From contig ML976685.1 of NCBI GenBank assembly GCA_010015655.1, positions 241,496 to 305,495 on the forward strand: 64,000 nt of DNA, read 5' to 3'. This DNA comes from Bimuria novae-zelandiae CBS 107.79 (Eukaryota > Ascomycota > Dothideomycetes > Pleosporales > Didymosphaeriaceae). Under the pieces are notes generated by a model that was not told where the DNA came from, ran no database searches, and saw nothing but the letters and a program-made list of their open reading frames with translations. Shown one piece after another: positions 1-8,654 of the stretch (positions within the stretch are counted from its first letter, which is position 1; each line of letters begins with the position of its first letter). A program made the position numbers and the translations under genes.

Positions 1-789
1 GTGAAGAAGGCGCGGGGCAGGAAGAAGACAACAAAAAAAGCGAACCAAGCGGACCAAGCGGACCAAGCGGACCAAGCGGACCAAGCGGATGCAGAGACCG
101 GTGAACTCATGTCAGCCAAAAAGTCACCCAGCAAGAAGCGCAATGTCGAAGAGGCCTATAGCGACGAAGAAGCAGACGAGCTCGTGCCAAAGAAGAAGCG
201 CAGCCGCAAGGCTACCACTGCTATCCCCAACGTTGACGGTCTTGTGGAGTACGATCCACCCCGTCCGCCCCCGAGGCGCAGCAGACGAAACGCTGCACCT
301 GCTGCGCCTGTTAAGGATGTTGTGATGGAAGACGCCGACGAGGTGGCACCCAAGAAGACGCATGCTCGTGAGATTGTTGTCGCCGAGAATAATGCGCAGG
401 GCGAGGGGGAGCCAGCGGTCAATGAGGCTAAGCGGGGCACGAAGGCAAAGATTGCTCTGGAGGATGATGACATCGTGGGCGAGTCTACCCCGTCTTCACC
501 CAAGAAGAAGCGCGGCAAAAAGGCAACTACTATTCTTAGCAACAAGCCCGATGAGAAGGCGGATCGCGTTGTGCCCAAGAAGAAGAGCCCTCGTAAAGCT
601 GCCACTACGAACAGACTAATCGCCGGAGATCTCACACGGCATGCGCAAGTTCTACCCTTTCGTACAGGCGAGGGAAAGGGCAAAGAAAAGTTGGAGCAGG
701 ACATGTATGAGCCGGACATGAGCCACATCGAAGAGCTCAGGCAATTCATACGCGAGAACGCTTCCACGACAAAACCCAAACGCTACTAG
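1..789 (+). CDS. lysine-rich nuclear-type hypothetical protein, 5' partial
   Basis: An open frame runs from the first base of the window to a TAG at 787-789, so only the C-terminal part (about 262 residues) is visible. The GTG at position 1 is very likely an internal valine codon, not a start. The protein is low in complexity: an N-terminal ADQ tripeptide array, then repeated basic clusters of the form PKKKR/PKKKS (about residues 63, 167 and 192) that look like nuclear localisation signals, with acidic and Pro/Arg-rich stretches between them. No folded domain is recognisable. It could be a chromatin-associated or nucleolar protein, but that is inferred from composition alone. The antisense frame over 156-779 is open only because of this codon bias and is not annotated. 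Confidence 0.7.
   Translation: MKKARGRKKTTKKANQADQADQADQADQADAETGELMSAKKSPSKKRNVEEAYSDEEADELVPKKKRSRKATTAIPNVDGLVEYDPPRPPPRRSRRNAAPAAPVKDVVMEDADEVAPKKTHAREIVVAENNAQGEGEPAVNEAKRGTKAKIALEDDDIVGESTPSSPKKKRGKKATTILSNKPDEKADRVVPKKKSPRKAATTNRLIAGDLTRHAQVLPFRTGEGKGKEKLEQDMYEPDMSHIEELRQFIRENASTTKPKRY
40..90 (+). repeat. 9-bp tandem repeat encoding Ala-Asp-Gln units
   Basis: Five near-identical 9-bp units (GCGGACCAA, the first with AAC for GAC) lie in frame in the partial protein and encode (A-D/N-Q). The units are almost identical at third positions too, which suggests recent slippage expansion. Unit number is therefore likely to vary between strains. Confidence 0.85.
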
Positions 790-1379
790 CGTGTGGCGAC
801 CGTCGTTGGGCTTGATGCAGTCCTCACTCGATAGCCTGGGGTGACAGCATTCCTCGAGACTTGGACGGTTTCTTATCCGTTCACCTCCTAGCATATCGTC
901 ATTATGTCCTATTCGGTTCCAGAGTAATTCTCATTGGCTCCACAAGCCAAATTGAACAAATCTCGCGGTCAGACACAGCACCGACGAGTGTTTCCCAGGT
1001 CACGCGGTACCCTCATGTTCGAGAGGTCACGCAGATGTATCATAGCTAGCAGCCAACTCAAGTATTTCGTTTCACGTATCTCATTACCACTCATGTCCTT
1101 GTCCTTGATAACCACTGAACACCCATGGAAGCTGTGATCCTCAGGCTTGGTGGCCCCCACGTGTATAGCCAATCGGGTTAGTCTCGGACCTCCGCGGGCA
1201 AACGCCGCGGTCCCTCGCGCAAGCTGTTCACATCAGCCCCGCCGCCGCCGCAACTCCGTTCACACCCACAAGTACCTTGCCAGTCGCATATGAGCTCGTT
1301 ATCTAGGTGTAAAGAAACGTCACTGCCCTTATAGACTACCTACGATCCCGTACCCAATCCAGCGAGTACGACCGCCGTA
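790..1379. other. intergenic, presumed thioredoxin promoter
   Basis: No coding region is supported. The short open frames here overlap on both strands and show no domain. The last 200 bp before the thioredoxin start are C/A-rich, as is common for fungal 5' leaders. I see no clear TATA box. Confidence 0.5.
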
Positions 1380-2036
1380 ATGCCCGACAAAACCATTCCG
1401 GTGACATCCTCGTCGCACTTCGAAAAGCTCACCTCCTCCGCCACATACACAATCGTCGACTTCTACGCCGACTGGTGCGGACCGTGCAAGACCATCTCAC
1501 CCGTCTTCCATGCGCTGGCCGAGAAGGAGTCGAAGCCTGGACGTGTCCAGTTCGTAAAGGTGGACGTAGACGCGCAACAGGAAGTTGCAAAGAAATACAA
1601 TGTGACTGCGTAAGTCGCCTCTCCCTTCTTATCACACCGTCGATATAAGCAGAGTGTGCTGACATAATGCACCAGCATGCCAACCTTCCTCGTGCTCAAA
1701 TCCACCTCGGTCGTCGAAACCATCCGCGGCGCGAACCCCTCCGCCCTCACCGCCGCCGTGCGCAAAGCCGTGCAAGACGCGACCAACGGCCCGGCCGCCC
1801 GCGGAGTGCATTTCCAGTCTAAGGGTTATACGCTTGGGTCGGCGTCAGCGCCGTCGCGGCCGGTGGGCGGCGCGGGAGGGTTCACGGGTGGGCTGCAGAA
1901 TATGCTGAGTGGGGATGGTGGGTTTGGGGATAAGGTGGTGCGGTTCTTTGCGCTGTATTTTGTGAGCTTGTTGAGCTTTAATGCGTATCAGGCCGCGGAG
2001 GAGAGCCCGTTCGCGGTGCGGGGGAGGAGGATGTGA
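1380..2036 (+). CDS. thioredoxin-domain protein with C-terminal membrane anchor
   Basis: Two exons, 1380-1609 and 1676-2036, encode 196 residues. The 66-bp intron has GTAAGT at 1610, a CTGAC branch site at 1659-1663 and a CAG acceptor. Splicing restores the thioredoxin sequence VTA-MPTF across the junction (phase 2). Residues 1-105 are a thioredoxin fold with the active site WCGPC (Cys33, Cys36) and the cis-proline loop Met78-Pro79. Ordinary fungal thioredoxins end near residue 105-110. This one continues with a Gly/Ser/Pro-rich linker (about 115-160), a hydrophobic helix (about 164-182, [12 protein letters not shown]) and a short basic tail (GRRM). The expected role is disulphide reduction. 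The tail implies membrane anchoring, with the reductase domain probably facing the cytosol, but the membrane is not known. The start ATG is the only one that gives a full-length fold. Confidence 0.88.
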
Positions 2037-2949
2037 GGACGGGAGAGGGGTGGCATGGAATTGGCGTTTTGGATGGGGAGGCGTTGGGCATATTGGCTTT
2101 GGTAGTGAGTTTTATATTCATCTGACTATTATATAAGCTGGCGAGAACTCGTCCGGTTATTTTCACGACTGGCCACATGTGATACTCCTCCGAAGACAAT
2201 GTACAGCTTGATGTGACTCTGTACTTTTTAATTCAAGAGGAATTGGGCTGAATTAGATATGCAATTACCGAGTAGGGAGACGACCAGAGTATATGACTTC
2301 TACATATCCTTCGAGAAGTACGTAGCAGAAAAGACGGCGGATGCATTAAGGCACGCCCATCGCCTCTATTCCATGTGGCATCATGTAGCCCAAATGTGAA
2401 CACGCGGTACCTACGTATGGGACTTGTTAGAACTGGAGTAGTTCTAGCAGGCGGGAGCGTGGGCAGTGTATTTCTGGTTAGCATAGTGCACTGTGTTACT
2501 CCAGGATATATTAAAATAAGCGTTCTTGTTGTCGTTTTTTGCTAACGACTGTTGTGCTTTATCGTGCGCTTGGTAGTGGGATATTTTGTAATTAGCTGTG
2601 CCATAGATGGAATTTTAGCAGAAGATTATTCTACGGAGATTTACGTCGCGACCGTCTTCACCACCGCTGAATGGAAGCACAACTCAGTGTTCATAGATAT
2701 GAAAAGCCACGGCGGTAGCTTCAGACCCTGTTTTCAATGTTTACTCGCACGACCACGTTGATATCTTCACTAAAGTGTTTCTACAAGCGGTCCTAAAATC
2801 TAATAGTTTCTATATAAAGAGATATGCACTGAGTTTTTCTATCGTATCGTGGCTTAAGTTCATCCAGGATGAATGATACAATCACGAAACCCTTTCCACC
2901 CACATCCGCAAGTCAATCCTGGCCCCAAGACGAAATTTCCCCATCCTTA
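2037..2949. other. intergenic, no gene seen
   Basis: A 3' flank and spacer between the thioredoxin gene and the DUF6594 fragment. Short open frames (for example around 2552-2761 on +) start on non-ATG codons and show no recognisable domain. Composition drifts to AT-rich at about 2500-2850. Confidence 0.5.
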
Positions 2950-3309
2950 TCATGATGGCAGAGGCTTACAATATACTGTCTTGATCGTAGTACCCAATGC
3001 GCCACCGACAAAAACCACTTGGACAGCTGCAAATCTACATCTTGCTTAGTTACTTTGTGATCCACAGTATACGTAGACTTACGCAGCAGTCACGGAGAAG
3101 ACCTCAGTTCTTCTAGCCTCCGTCATCAATGTAAGTAACACCGAGACAAGGACATTGAATGCCGCGATCGTGCCCAGTCGTCCCCATATATCGTCGATCC
3201 ACGTCAGAATGAATATGGAAGCAACTGGGGCCATGGCAGCAGCGACGCTGGTAATCCAGAACGTGAACTTGAAGACCATGGCGTTTCGTACCACGACCAG
3301 TCCATACGC
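2950..3309 (-). pseudogene. DUF6594-type membrane protein, C-terminal fragment
   Basis: Read on the minus strand, an exon from about 3309 down to 3083 encodes EAYGLVVVRN-like sequence followed by hydrophobic FWITSVAAAMAPVASIFIL and RLGTIAAFNVLVSVLL. A 48-bp intron (GTAAGT at 3082, TAG acceptor at 3035) then joins to 3034-2950, which reads FAAVQVVFVGGALG and stops at TGA 2952-2950. This order (two membrane segments, an ARRTEVFSVTAAFAAVQVVFVG-like segment, short tail) is the C-terminal half of the fungal DUF6594 family as I know it. Upstream, the frame meets TAG at 3312-3310 and the sequence becomes P450 on the other strand, so the N-terminal two-thirds is missing. The remaining splice sites and frame are intact, which suggests fairly recent truncation. 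Confidence 0.72.
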
Positions 3310-3756
3310 CTAGGTATTGGCGCATCGGCGCGAAGCTCTCGCATCGCACCAGATACGTCATTGAAGTGTGGTGCCTGGACGATTCCCGCTGGGACACCGG
3401 TCAGCATGACGGTTCCGCTCACGCATTGAGACGAATCGATCTTCCCGGATGCGCATACCTTCGAACCGCAACGCTGGCTGAAAGAGAACTCGTCTCAGTT
3501 GGACAAGTATCTCGTTGCGTTTTCGAAGGGATCGCGAGGCTGCGTGGGAATGAACCTAGCGTGGGCGGAGCTGTACATGTGCACCGCGGGCGTCTTTCAG
3601 CGCTTTGGGTCGAGGGAGGTGAGGGAGCCGGGAGATTGGGGTGAGCTGGAGCTGTTTGAGACGGATGTGAGTGATGTGGAGATGGCTAGTGACCAGTTTT
3701 TTCCTGAGCCGAAGAAGAGTACGAAAGGTGTGAGGGTTAGAGTAAGAGCTTCCTGA
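3301..3756 (+). pseudogene. cytochrome P450, C-terminal fragment with in-frame stop
   Basis: One frame reads RLGIGASARSSRIAP, then WTIPAGTPVSMTVPLTH, then a TGA at 3427-3429, then DESIFPDAHTFEPQRWL and the haem-binding loop FSKGSRGCVGMNLA (about 3517-3560), ending at TGA 3754-3756. These are the C-terminal P450 blocks in the right order: PERF-type segment, FxxGxRxCxG cysteine ligand and the following helix. The N-terminal two-thirds (helix I, most of the ExxR region) is absent, and the 5' edge meets the truncated DUF6594 fragment. The TGA probably replaces CGA (Arg) by a C-to-T change, as RIP would give, although this region is not AT-rich overall. It cannot make a working enzyme. Confidence 0.82.
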
Positions 3757-4358
3757 GCAGGTGATTGTACGCTCAGATTGGCGTATATAGGTTGTAACAC
3801 ATTGGATACGGCCTCTCAAAATCTTTCTCTCTCCGGGGGACTAGCTATTGACTTGTTGGCATGTACGAGGACGAGCTGTGGTGATTCGACCTTCGTTCTG
3901 AGCTAAATATAGCGACATGGTGTAAAGAACTATAAAGGTTACTTGATAGCTTTGCCTCATATCCACAAAAGACGCTATCAAGTATACAGTCCGCCTTCGC
4001 AAGCAACGTTGAGTGTACGTGAGAGGCCACCCCGTCTGCAAGGTTGGCTAGCATGCCCGGAACCTGGTGGAGCCGAGCTAGTGACGCGGAAGCGGATCCT
4101 GCCGTCAGCAGCTGTCTCACCTCTCCAAATATGCGCTTCTCACGCTGGAAATAGCAACGTACACTCAGCAATGACTGTGCCATCTGGTGGTCAGCTCGTA
4201 ATGAACCGAGCGCGTTGTTTCGCCCTGGCCTCGTCTATATCAGGACGGGCCTGCTCAAAACTTCACTTCCTTACTCGCTAACACCGTCAATAACTCACTA
4301 CTCCAGCCTTAGGCTCATCCGTCCTACGTCGCCCTTTCGGTTGAATAGTCTGTAAGCA
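3757..4358. other. intergenic, no gene seen
   Basis: Overlapping 112-codon open frames on both strands (3845-4183 minus, 3943-4281 plus) have no domain and no matching signals. This is taken as the upstream flank of the DUF7053-like gene. Confidence 0.45.
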
Positions 4359-5039
4359 ATGCTGCTCGCAAAGCACAATTACCACGTCGCCGCCGCGATA
4401 CCGTCTCATATAACGCCGGATGAAGTGAAATCCGCACTGCACGACCACAACACCTGCCTCTCGCTCCAAGCGCTCACTTCTGGCCACGAGAAGCTCCCCT
4501 CGACCGACCCCGCGACCCTCAAGGACACGTTCTGGTACCCGACAGAACAGTACGCCACGTCTACGTACCGCGTCACCGAGATAATAAAATATCTGCCGTG
4601 GTTCTCGTGGTCAAAGTACGAGCTCACGTTTCTTACGTGTTTTCAGAATACCTCTCAAGGGCTGAAAACGCGTGCGGACACTGGCGGTGTCGTACTTAGA
4701 GCTGAGTTTCGCGTGGTGAACGGAAGCATGGTCGAAGGCGTTGTGGAAGGCGAGGGTGCAGGTCTCGGCGAGGTCGAATGGGTGCTTGTGGAAGACGTGG
4801 AGGTAACGTGTGCGTGGTGGATGATGCCACTTGTCAGGAGCAAGATGGAAGAAGCGCATAGAGATATATGTCGGAAAGTTGTTGAACAAGTCGTCGCAAA
4901 TAAAGAGCGCGAGGCTGCTGCGAGGACGGCGGCGAAGGGAAAGGCAACGGTGGAGGTACCATTGGACAGTATCCATGTTAGAGAAGGTGTGGATTCACTA
5001 GCGCAGGCGCAGGTGCCCGAGAAGATTATGTACGCATGA
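4359..5039 (+). CDS. DUF7053-like conserved fungal protein
   Basis: An intronless frame of 226 residues from ATG 4359 to TGA 5037-5039. The N-terminal half (HITPDEVKSALHDH, then CLSLQAL, W-Y-P and YRVTEIIKYLPW, a beta-strand core, then TRADTGGVVLRAEFRVV) resembles the fungal DUF7053 family, which has a START/SRPBCC-like pattern. I recognise this by motif order only, so the family name is tentative. Residues about 150-175 contain a hydrophobic CAWWMMPLV segment. The last 60 residues are charged and Ala-rich (AAARTAAKGKATVEV), probably helical. No signal peptide is seen. Function is unknown; a lipid-binding cavity would fit an SRPBCC fold, but that is inference. Confidence 0.72.
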   Translation: MLLAKHNYHVAAAIPSHITPDEVKSALHDHNTCLSLQALTSGHEKLPSTDPATLKDTFWYPTEQYATSTYRVTEIIKYLPWFSWSKYELTFLTCFQNTSQGLKTRADTGGVVLRAEFRVVNGSMVEGVVEGEGAGLGEVEWVLVEDVEVTCAWWMMPLVRSKMEEAHRDICRKVVEQVVANKEREAAARTAAKGKATVEVPLDSIHVREGVDSLAQAQVPEKIMYA

Positions 5040-5194
5040 TAATGTGCCGTCTGGGTACTGGTTCGTATTACGAGCCGTTTTAGAGCTTGTACATTGCATC
5101 TCACATTAGCTAATCTGGTAAACGTAATGTATAGAGATCAAATTTCTTACGCACTCTCGCAGCAGTCACCACGATGTTTTGGTTCAAGTCTTCC

Positions 5195-6157
5195 CTACCC
5201 TTGTTTGTGAGAAACGTCTCTTTCCGTGAATACCTGGCGCAGCCGTTCGATTTCTTCTTCGGAAAAACCTACTTCCTTCATGAAGTAGCTCTCCGCACCA
5301 TCCCACCTCTGGTCAACCTCCAAAATCAGCGCCTCCATGCTCGCTTTCCGCGCCCCAACCATGCGTTGGCACTTTCTCTTGGCCACTTCCGGTCCATACT
5401 CTTGGAACGCGCCTTTGCTGAGCAGCCGCTCTACGTTGATATGCCGCGTCGGCGCAAGACCAGCCTCGGAGAGCGTATACTCGTGCGCAACAATATCAGG
5501 CGACACTCCAAGAAGAAGCAGGAGCAAGGATATGAAGACACCCGTGCGGTTGTTGCCGGTCGTGCAATGCATGAAGACGGCGGGAGGTAGCGACTCTGCG
5601 GTGGCGGAGGAAAGTACTTGCGTCAGGACGGCCCGAAACATTGGCGCTCCTGCAACGAGGATCTCAACAAAGGCAGTCACGATGCCCTATGCCATTCGCA
5701 TCAGTCCATAAACGAATGTGGAAGGCGAACGCTAGCTCACACTGGTCCCTTCTCCTGCGTATAGCTCGTATCTCTTCCGCGCAACTTCCTCAGTGTACTG
5801 CTCATCAGCGAACACTGGCGTCCATCTTCTCTCGATGCCAGGAATCTCTCTGTATCCACCCGTCTTATCGATCTGCTGCTTACTCCGCAGGTCAAAGTCC
5901 GTCTTGATGCCTAGCTGTCGCAGCCTTTCTTCCCCTTCAGACGTGATGCGATTCGTGTCTGAGCCCCGAAAGAGTATGCCACAGCGAACATGGCGGGGCG
6001 AAATTCCTGGAGGAGTGGCGACAGGCCAGCCTCCGATATCGCGGAAATTTGAAAGGCCGGGAACGATGTGGAAAGGTGGAAAGGAGGGGTGGGAAGGCTG
6101 TGGAGCAGCTCCTGCGGGCTGCGGAGAAGATGCTTCGGCGGGTTTTGCAGAGAGCAT
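5195..6157 (-). CDS. protein tyrosine phosphatase (Y_phosphatase3 type)
   Basis: Two exons on the minus strand, 6157-5741 and 5686-5195, encode 302 residues. The 54-bp intron has GTGAGC at 5740 and a TAG acceptor at 5687, and joins TS to GIV in phase 0. The N-terminal block PGLSNFRDIGGWP (about residues 33-45) and GILFRGSDTNRI are hallmarks of the Y_phosphatase3 / atypical dual-specificity family. Catalysis is by the HCTTGNNRTG P-loop (Cys180, Arg186; Cx5R). The general-acid region lies upstream in exon 1 and at the start of exon 2. No signal peptide or membrane segment is seen, so it is probably cytosolic. The family dephosphorylates phosphotyrosine, or phosphoinositides in some members; the substrate here cannot be read from sequence. 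The first 28 residues are Pro/Ala/Ser-rich and probably disordered. The gene points towards the DUF7053 gene, with about 155 bp between their stops. Confidence 0.88.
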
Positions 6158-6943
6158 CGCAGGGACTCAATGGGCAATGTGGGAATCAGTGGTTACCGCA
6201 TCGTGGCTGTAGCAGCGAGCAGGCAGGAGCCGTTCCAGTCAAAGAGGTAAGTGCGTAATCTGCGGTTAAGAAGTCTGCGTCGTGGGGATGGGAAAGAGCG
6301 ACCCGAGAAGCAGGTTGCATGGCGGGGCTGTTGCGGAAGTCCCCCACGTCTGTACGACCTGCCTTCCTCCCCTGCTAGTGCCATGCAGCTTACATGATAC
6401 TTGTTGCTTCTCGAACTCACCTTTTCACTGTATTCGGACCCAGCCATATTCACAGGCCTTTTGCAACACTCCTGAGCGTGTCTTGAATCTACCACCTCAA
6501 AGAAAGATACATCTCGGAAATATAACGAGACTAGTAGCCACCGCCGTGATTGCTACCTAGGTCGTGGCAACATGCCAAACCAGTCACCGCCCTCAACAGA
6601 AATGTAATTGTACTCAACCTCCACTTTGACTTCGAGAACGTCTCCCGACGACTCCGAGAGACTTGTGGTATTGACGCAGAATCGATGCAGTATAGAAAGC
6701 TCGCGTTGTCAATTTCCATTCTTTCTCCAAAATTGTCTTCATCTAGCTGACAGGACCAGCTTTGACCAAACATGGAGTTAATGTAGGGTGTCGCAGGAGC
6801 TGTTTATGTTTTCCAATGCACAGCGTTTCGTGAGTGTTAAAAGATATGGAAAAGAAAGGGTATTGGAGTCGTTAAGCTCCTGTCATTGAGAGTGAGTCTG
6901 ATCTGCTTGCTATATGGAAGACTGACCCAAACCGGGCGAAGCT
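6158..6943. other. intergenic, no gene seen
   Basis: Divergent spacer upstream of the phosphatase gene. Open frames of 60-100 codons occur in several frames but have no domain, no intron logic and mutual overlaps. Confidence 0.45.
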
Positions 6944-7032
6944 TATATAGGTTTCTCTACTTGCTTTTTTAAACCTTTACACCTTTTTCTATCAAATCTA
7001 TCATTAAACACACATCAAACAAATTAAGCACT
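6944..7032 (+). promoter_or_regulatory. probable core promoter and leader of decayed gene
   Basis: TATATAG at 6944-6950 is followed by a T/C-rich tract (TTTTTTAAACC, CACCTTTTTCTATC) and an A/C-rich leader (CACACATCAAACAAATTA) directly before an ATG at 7033. This is the usual layout of a fungal core promoter and 5' UTR, although the gene behind it is broken. Confidence 0.5.
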
Positions 7033-8036
7033 ATGAGCCCCAAAAGTCCTCTATCTGAGGGCAAAGGAAAGGCCGTCGAACCTATCGTTCCAAGCCTCGA
7101 TGAGGAACGGCCGAGCGAACAGCCAGCTACCCCCTTCGAAAGTTAAAAATTTTGAAGAGGCTATGGTCGAAGAGGAATATGTCTACGATGACGAGGATAT
7201 CTCCGATTTCGAGTACAAACTCGGACTTGATTCAAGCGTGGACCTAGCAAACATCCCCTCGGCAGGAGGGAGTCTAACTCAATCTTCCGGAGAGGCAGAC
7301 AGAATATGCTAGTTCTGCTGGCGAAAAGCGACCGAGCCTCGTATTACTCTCTGGAACAGTGCTACATTGTCACAAAAGCTAAGCTACTCCTAGGCAAACT
7401 TCAAGCCCCGAGGATTCCACGGCCACACATGATAACAAGGATATTCCTGTCATAGTCAGCGGTGAACAATACTTTACCAAATCATGGTAGCAGCGTAGAG
7501 ATACGCCCATGAAGAATGCAAAAAGATTCCAGGCTCTGGGCTACACGTTCACCCTAGACCATGTCAAAGACGCTGATTGGATTTGCCGAAACTGCGTGGA
7601 TGAAGACAGGGGACTGGTTATCAATCCCTCCAGTAACACCTCAGCGCCACGAAATGGTAGGACCGTGGACATCTATTCGTCAACTTGTATAGGCTGTCAC
7701 CTGCCCGTCTCTGCCGTAACCCGTAACGAGCTTGGTCGCCAGGACAACAAGTCCTCGCAAACCTTCCGCACGGTACCGTTGGCCAAAACACGAGAGATAA
7801 TAATGGCATGGCTTTACTACTGTTCAGCAGAGAAGCAAACTCTGGTGACCAACTATCCAGACGCCCCCCACTGCTATTTATGGGTTAGAGGGAGACGAGA
7901 AGAAGCCGGGAACTATGCATTACTGGCGACATCCAAAGAGCTATTTGACAGACAGTAAGCATTAAACGCCAAGAAGCGTGAGGCAGAAAGGGAAAGTAAA
8001 AAGAAACGCATGGCTGCGGCGAGCTCGTCAACCTAG
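7033..8036 (+). pseudogene. unrecognised gene remnant with two CxxC motifs
   Basis: The ATG at 7033 opens a Ser/Pro/Glu-rich frame that stops at about 7146. Reading continues in another frame (KNFEEAMVEEEYVYDDEDIS, to 7312), then in a third from about 7410 to 8036. In the third frame TAG interrupts at about 7488 (KSW*QRRD) and TAA at 7956-7958 (FDRQ*ALNAKKREAER), yet protein-like sequence continues on both sides of each stop. The best block is 7509-7955, 149 codons, with a possible zinc site CRNC plus CIGC about 35 residues apart, then WLYYCSAEKQ and CYLWVRGRR. The tail is basic (KKREAERESKKKR). I do not recognise the family. At least two frame changes and two stops make it a pseudogene. The stops fit C-to-T or G-to-A changes. 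Confidence 0.6.
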
Positions 8037-8654
8037 CTACACTGGGCCAGCTTCAGGTTTGCAGTTTTTGCGATTGGTTTTCTTCCCCTGCCTTGTCTAC
8101 CACGATTACCACTCTTTTTCTTATGTTTTCTGCCCCTAATATTCTGTTTATTTCGGTCTACTGGCTTTTTGTTATACTCGTTTCTCCTCTGTATCTTCTC
8201 CTGTAATAATTAATTTCTACTATGTACCTTCTCAGTATTTCCACACATACAAACTGTGCCTAGTATGATTCAATGATAAGAACTACGCCTGAATTCCCTT
8301 CCAGGAGTGTTGACGCAGTAAGGGAACGTAGTTATGTGTATACGCAATGAAGAAAAGCTGTTGCCTAGTACGATTAAATTGATAACATATAAAGATTAGC
8401 TGCTCCCAGGTTTATACTTTGTACATGGCCAATTATATATATCACGAGCTTTTGTAATGATGAGGTTTCCTTGGGGTACAGGATCAAGTCAATACTATGT
8501 GGTGCTGCGTCATCTGACTCTATGCCTTTGCGACTAGGTTACGGGTGTCGATATATAAGTGCAAATTTCTAGGTAGTGTCTCCTGGGAGCTTCCTGAATA
8601 CAAGTCATCAACAGAGCACGTCTGTGTTATTGAAATTGGTCAATTGTCATGAAT
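8037..8654. other. intergenic, 3' flank of J-domain gene
   Basis: No open frame of interest. T-rich tracts at 8080-8220 fit a 3' UTR/terminator region for the remnant on the plus strand; 8590-8654 is the 3' flank of the minus-strand J-domain gene. Confidence 0.4.

Noticed and set aside
156..779. 207-codon minus-strand open frame
   Set aside because: Antisense to the lysine-rich partial gene; the opposite frame is better supported by repeats and basic motifs.
2552..2761. 69-codon plus-strand frame
   Set aside because: Starts on TTG, no domain, in an AT-leaning spacer.
3845..4281. Overlapping 112-codon frames on both strands
   Set aside because: Mutually antisense, no domain, no promoter or intron logic.
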